From contig DJIP01000224.1 of the NCBI GenBank assembly GCA_002433675.1, positions 1 through 9,211 on the forward strand: 9,211 nucleotides of DNA, given 5' to 3'. Shown here piece after piece: positions 5,638-9,211 of this stretch (its first letter is position 1; each line of letters starts with the position of its first letter). Source of the stretch: Halomonas halophila. Lineage in GTDB: Bacteria; Pseudomonadota; Gammaproteobacteria; Pseudomonadales; Halomonadaceae. Under the pieces are notes generated by a model. It ran no database searches. It worked only from the letters and a program-made list of their open reading frames with translations, and was not told the DNA's origin. The position numbers and the translations under genes are program-made.

Positions 5638-8600
5638 GCCAGCCGTCCGACCTTTTTTCCACCGACGACCAGCCGCCTTCCCGGGACAACGCAGACCAGA
5701 CACCGCTGCCCTTGGCGCTGCCGCTGCAGGGCAGCCAGTTGATCGAGGCCAGTGCCGGCACCGGCAAGACCTTTACCATCGCGCTGCTCTACGTGCGTCT
5801 GGTGCTGGGCCACGGCCAGCCCGACAACCCGGCCAGTCGACGCGACAATGGCTTCAGCCAGCCGCTGGTGCCGCCGGATATCCTGGTGGTGACCTTTACC
5901 GAGGCCGCAAGCCAGGAGCTGCGCGATCGTATCCGGGCGCGCCTGGTTCAGGCCGCCGAGGCCTTTCGCGCCGGCGACAGGGACGACGGCTCGACCACGG
6001 CCCCGGACGACGGCCTCGCCGAACGCGACCCGCTGCTGGCCGCACTGCGCGACGACTTCGAGCGCGACGCCTGGCCCGCCTGCGCCCGGCGGCTGATGCT
6101 TGCCGCCGAATGGATGGACGACGCCGCCATCTCGACCATCCACAGCTGGTGTCAGCGAATGCTCAAGGAGCACGCCTTCGACAGCGGCAAGCTGTTTCGC
6201 CAGGAGGTGGTCAAGGATCTCGGCGAGATGACCCAGGAGGCGGTTACCGACTACTGGCGCACCCGCGTCTACCCCCTCGACGAGCCTCTGGCCGCGTCCA
6301 TGGTCGAGCTGTACGGCTCGCCCCAGGGGTTGAACAAGGCGCTGCGCAATCTGCTGAGCCGCGAGGACGCCAGCCTGGTCTTCTGCGGCGAGCCATTGGC
6401 CGCTGGCGATTTCGGTGCCCATCTCGCCCAGTTCAGCGACGCCCGAGAGAGCGCCGACAGGCTGGAAGACGCCGCCCGCCGCGCCTACCTGGATGACAAG
6501 GAGGCGGTGCACGACTGTCTGCGCACGCTGCGCCCGGCGATGCACGGCGGCAGCTTTCGCGGCAAGGATGACGACGAGACCTTCGACGGCTGGCTGGAAC
6601 AGCTCGACAACTGGGGACGCGGCAAGCTGCCCCTTGCCGAGGCGAACTTCGTGCAGAAGCTCGCACGCTCAAAGCTGCGGGTAAAAAAGGGCACCGAGGT
6701 GCCCGAGCTTGGCCTGTTCAAGGCCCTGGAGGCGTGTCGCGATAACGACGAGCAGGTCGAGACCCTTAAGCGCGAGCTCTACCCCCAGGTGCTGGCGGAT
6801 GCCCGTGACTGGGTCAGCCGGCGGCTATCCGAGCAGCTCGAGGCCAACGCCCAGATGGGCTTCAACGACATGATCACCGGGCTTGCCGGCGCCCTGGACG
6901 GCGACGGTGGCGAGACTCTGGCACGGCGCATTCGCCAGCAGTTCCCGGTGGCCATGATCGACGAGTTCCAGGACACCGATCCGGCCCAGTACCGCATCTT
7001 CGAGCGGGTCTATCGTATCGGCGATGCGCCCACCGCAGAGCCAGACACCCAGCACGACCTGGATGGGCCAGGCGCTCCTGAGCATGACGCCACGGCGCTG
7101 ATCCTGATCGGCGACCCCAAGCAGGCGATCTACGGCTTTCGCGGCGGCGACATCTACACCTACCTGGGCGCCCGTCACGCCACCCGCGGGCATCACCACA
7201 GCCTCGACACCAACTTCCGCTCGAGCGAGGCCGCCGTGGCGGCGGTCAACCGGCTGTTCGCGTTTGCCGAGCGTAGCCTCCCCCGCGCGGCCTTCCGCTT
7301 CGCCGCCGACGACCACAATCCATTGCCCTTTCAATCGGTCGGCGCCAATGGTCGCAAGGAGACCCTGTGCCTGGATGGCAAGCCCGCCGCTGCGCTTACC
7401 GGCTGGCTGATCGCCGACGGCAACAAGGACAACGGCTGTCTCAACAAGGAAGGCTACCTGCGCGAGGCCTCCCGCCACTGCGCCGACCGCATCGCCGACT
7501 GGCTCAATCAGGCCAGTCCTGGCGAGGGCATTCCAAGCGCCGGTTTCGCCATCTCAACGAACGCCAGTGACGACAACCTCAAACCGCTGAAGGCCGGCGA
7601 TATCGCTATTCTGGTGCGCGATCGCAGCGAGGCCAGCGCCATCCGCAACGCCTTGAGCGAGCGCGGCCTGGCCAGCGTCTACCTGTCGGATCGTGACAGC
7701 GTCTTCGCCACCGCCGAGGCCCGCGACCTGCATCACTGGCTGAAGGCCATGGCCAACCCGGAGTCGGTGTCGACCCTGCGCACGGCCCTGGCCACCGCCA
7801 CCCTGGGCCTGGGGCTGGCCGAGCTTGACCGGCTGCAACGCGACGAGACCGCCTGGGAGCGGGTACAGGAGCGTTTTCTTGGCTACCGCCTGCGCTGGCA
7901 GCGTCGGGGCGTGCTGCCGGCGCTGCGTCAGCTGCTGCACGACTACCGGATCCCCGAGCGACTGCTCGGCGCCCACCAGGGCCAGCGTCGTCTGACCAAC
8001 CTTCTGCATCTGGCCGAGTGGGCCCAGCAGGCCAGCGATACCCTGGACGGGGACCACGCCCTGATTCGCGTGCTCGCCGAACACCTGGACGACCCCGGCC
8101 ACGATGAGCAGATCCTGCGCCTGGAAAGCGACGCCGACCTGATCCAGGTGGTGACCATCTTCAAGTCCAAGGGTCTCGAGTATCCGCTGGTGTGCCTGCC
8201 ATTTCTGTGCACCTACAAGGAGATCAGCGGCCAGTCCGGCACGCCCCTGTACCACGTCGACGATCAACCACTGCTCGAACTGGCGGCCAAGAAGGAGATG
8301 GCCAAGGAGGGCTTTGAGCTTGCCGACGACGAACGGCTGTCCGAGGAGGTACGGCTTCTGTACGTCGCCTTGACCCGAGCGCGCCACGCCACCTTCGTCG
8401 GCCTTGCCCCGCTGAAGCTTGGCAACGCCAAGAGCGCCACCCTGCACAAGTCGGCGCTGGGCTACCTGCTGGCCGGCGGCGAGGCGATCCCTGATCTGAC
8501 GAATCTGCGCGAGCGCTGGGAGACCATGAGCGAGGGCTTCGACGCCATCGCTCTGGACGCCATCGACGCCAGCGGTGATAGCCCCCAGATCCAGTACCGC

Positions 8601-9211
8601 CCGGTCACCAACGAGCTCGCCACCAAGGGCGCGCGCACGCCCAGCCACCGGCCCTTTGCCCCCTGGTGGATCGCGAGTTACTCATCGCTTGCCCAGAAGG
8701 GAGCCACCGCCCCCGAGACACCCGAGGCCGAAGTGCTCGAGGAAGAGCATCTGGACGCCCGCCTGGTGCCCGCGGCACGAGAAGCCGGCGCCCCCCAGCC
8801 CGGCACCCTGCACGCCTTCCCGCGGGGCCCTGGCCCTGGCACCTTCCTGCACGGCGTACTCGAGGCGCTGGCCGAGCACGGCTTTGACAGCGCGCTTGAC
8901 GATACAGGCCTGCTCGCCCGTCTGGCCCAACGCTGCCGCCGCCGGGGCTGGGAAGAACACAGCCAGGCGCTGACCGACGGCATCCGTCGCTGGCTGACCA
9001 CGCCGTTGACCTCGATCACACAAGAGTGCCCCGACGGCGAGGTTGCCGACGATGGTCCGGTGCTGGCGAGCCTTGAGCGCTACCGCGCCGAGCCCGACTT
9101 CTGGTTCGCCACCCATGACGCCATCACCCCGGCCATGGACAAGCTCACCCGCCAGCATCTGTTTCCCGGAGAGCCCAGGCCCCAACTGGGCTATCAGCGC
9201 CTCAACGGCCT
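5634..9211 (+). CDS. recB: RecBCD enzyme subunit RecB, 3' end cut by window
   Basis: RecB is the slower 3'-5' motor and the only nuclease of RecBCD; it also loads RecA after Chi. The frame is open for 1192 codons to the window edge. Superfamily 1A helicase motifs appear in order: Walker A ASAGTGKT (39-46, Lys45), motif Ia VVTFTEAASQELRDR (from 85), Walker B MIDEFQDTD (441-449, Asp443-Glu444), motif III GDPKQAIYGFRGGD (493-506), motif IV DTNFRS (525-530), motif V TIFKSKGLEYP (841-851) and motif VI LLYVALTRAR (908-917). The nuclease domain begins near SYSSLAQ and includes GTFLHGVLE with His1073, equivalent to E. coli His956. The window stops about seven residues before the expected first catalytic Asp (E. 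coli Asp1067), so the active site is not visible. An acidic insertion (about 113-135) and a roughly 20-residue insertion between motifs II and III are absent in E. coli. Motif V has Phe843 where His is usual. It overlaps recC by four bases; recD is expected to follow. Confidence 0.97.
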   Translation, partial: MSQPSDLFSTDDQPPSRDNADQTPLPLALPLQGSQLIEASAGTGKTFTIALLYVRLVLGHGQPDNPASRRDNGFSQPLVPPDILVVTFTEAASQELRDRIRARLVQAAEAFRAGDRDDGSTTAPDDGLAERDPLLAALRDDFERDAWPACARRLMLAAEWMDDAAISTIHSWCQRMLKEHAFDSGKLFRQEVVKDLGEMTQEAVTDYWRTRVYPLDEPLAASMVELYGSPQGLNKALRNLLSREDASLVFCGEPLAAGDFGAHLAQFSDARESADRLEDAARRAYLDDKEAVHDCLRTLRPAMHGGSFRGKDDDETFDGWLEQLDNWGRGKLPLAEANFVQKLARSKLRVKKGTEVPELGLFKALEACRDNDEQVETLKRELYPQVLADARDWVSRRLSEQLEANAQMGFNDMITGLAGALDGDGGETLARRIRQQFPVAMIDEFQDTDPAQYRIFERVYRIGDAPTAEPDTQHDLDGPGAPEHDATALILIGDPKQAIYGFRGGDIYTYLGARHATRGHHHSLDTNFRSSEAAVAAVNRLFAFAERSLPRAAFRFAADDHNPLPFQSVGANGRKETLCLDGKPAAALTGWLIADGNKDNGCLNKEGYLREASRHCADRIADWLNQASPGEGIPSAGFAISTNASDDNLKPLKAGDIAILVRDRSEASAIRNALSERGLASVYLSDRDSVFATAEARDLHHWLKAMANPESVSTLRTALATATLGLGLAELDRLQRDETAWERVQERFLGYRLRWQRRGVLPALRQLLHDYRIPERLLGAHQGQRRLTNLLHLAEWAQQASDTLDGDHALIRVLAEHLDDPGHDEQILRLESDADLIQVVTIFKSKGLEYPLVCLPFLCTYKEISGQSGTPLYHVDDQPLLELAAKKEMAKEGFELADDERLSEEVRLLYVALTRARHATFVGLAPLKLGNAKSATLHKSALGYLLAGGEAIPDLTNLRERWETMSEGFDAIALDAIDASGDSPQIQYRPVTNELATKGARTPSHRPFAPWWIASYSSLAQKGATAPETPEAEVLEEEHLDARLVPAAREAGAPQPGTLHAFPRGPGPGTFLHGVLEALAEHGFDSALDDTGLLARLAQRCRRRGWEEHSQALTDGIRRWLTTPLTSITQECPDGEVADDGPVLASLERYRAEPDFWFATHDAITPAMDKLTRQHLFPGEPRPQLGYQRLNG

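Noticed and set aside
7554..8648. A 364-codon minus-strand frame, plus 5574-6545 (minus) and 5495-6496 (plus), overlapping recB.
   Set aside because: recB is continuous and carries all its helicase motifs in frame across these positions, so these are shadow frames. The plus-strand one is Arg/Pro/Gly-rich, typical of a GC-rich shifted frame.

Overview
This window holds the start of a RecBCD recombination and DNA-repair operon from a GC-rich gammaproteobacterium, preceded by about 1.9 kb of loosely packed small genes and gene debris. The two large genes are unmistakable: recC is complete (1912-5637) and recB begins four bases before recC ends and runs off the right edge (5634-9211). The RecC/RecB sequences, high GC at third codon positions and Asp/Glu-rich insertions in RecB would fit a Halomonas-like (Halomonadaceae) or similar mildly halophilic organism. 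That assignment is an inference from style, not a database match.

Layout from left to right. Positions 1-398 have no convincing gene, but contain an AT-rich patch with a possible extended -10 promoter, an imperfect palindrome and a set of competing hairpins. At 399-758 is a 119-residue protein of unknown function with a good ribosome binding site. At 979-1200 is a 73-residue protein with two membrane segments. At about 1167-1508 is a Phd/YefM-type antitoxin reading frame whose usual N-terminus is replaced by a CAAGGC hexamer repeat and which has no start codon of its own. At 1505-1744, in ATGA overlap with the antitoxin stop, is what looks like the wreck of a partner PIN-type toxin, interrupted by two TAG codons. 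Positions 1745-1911 are the leader of recC.

How the genes work together. RecC and RecB, with RecD (expected downstream, outside the window), form the heterotrimer that binds blunt double-strand ends, unwinds and degrades DNA, and after Chi recognition by RecC loads RecA. The ATGA overlap and the strong Shine-Dalgarno sequence at the end of recC suggest translational coupling of the two subunits. E. coli has ptrA between recC and recB; here the genes are directly joined.

I did not find a convincing new multi-gene system. The best leads are sequence-level departures within known families: an Asn at the position of E. coli RecC Thr40 in the Chi-reading channel, a Phe in place of the usual His in RecB helicase motif V, a 12-nt-repeat Lys/Ser tail on RecC, and a decaying toxin-antitoxin module beside the operon.
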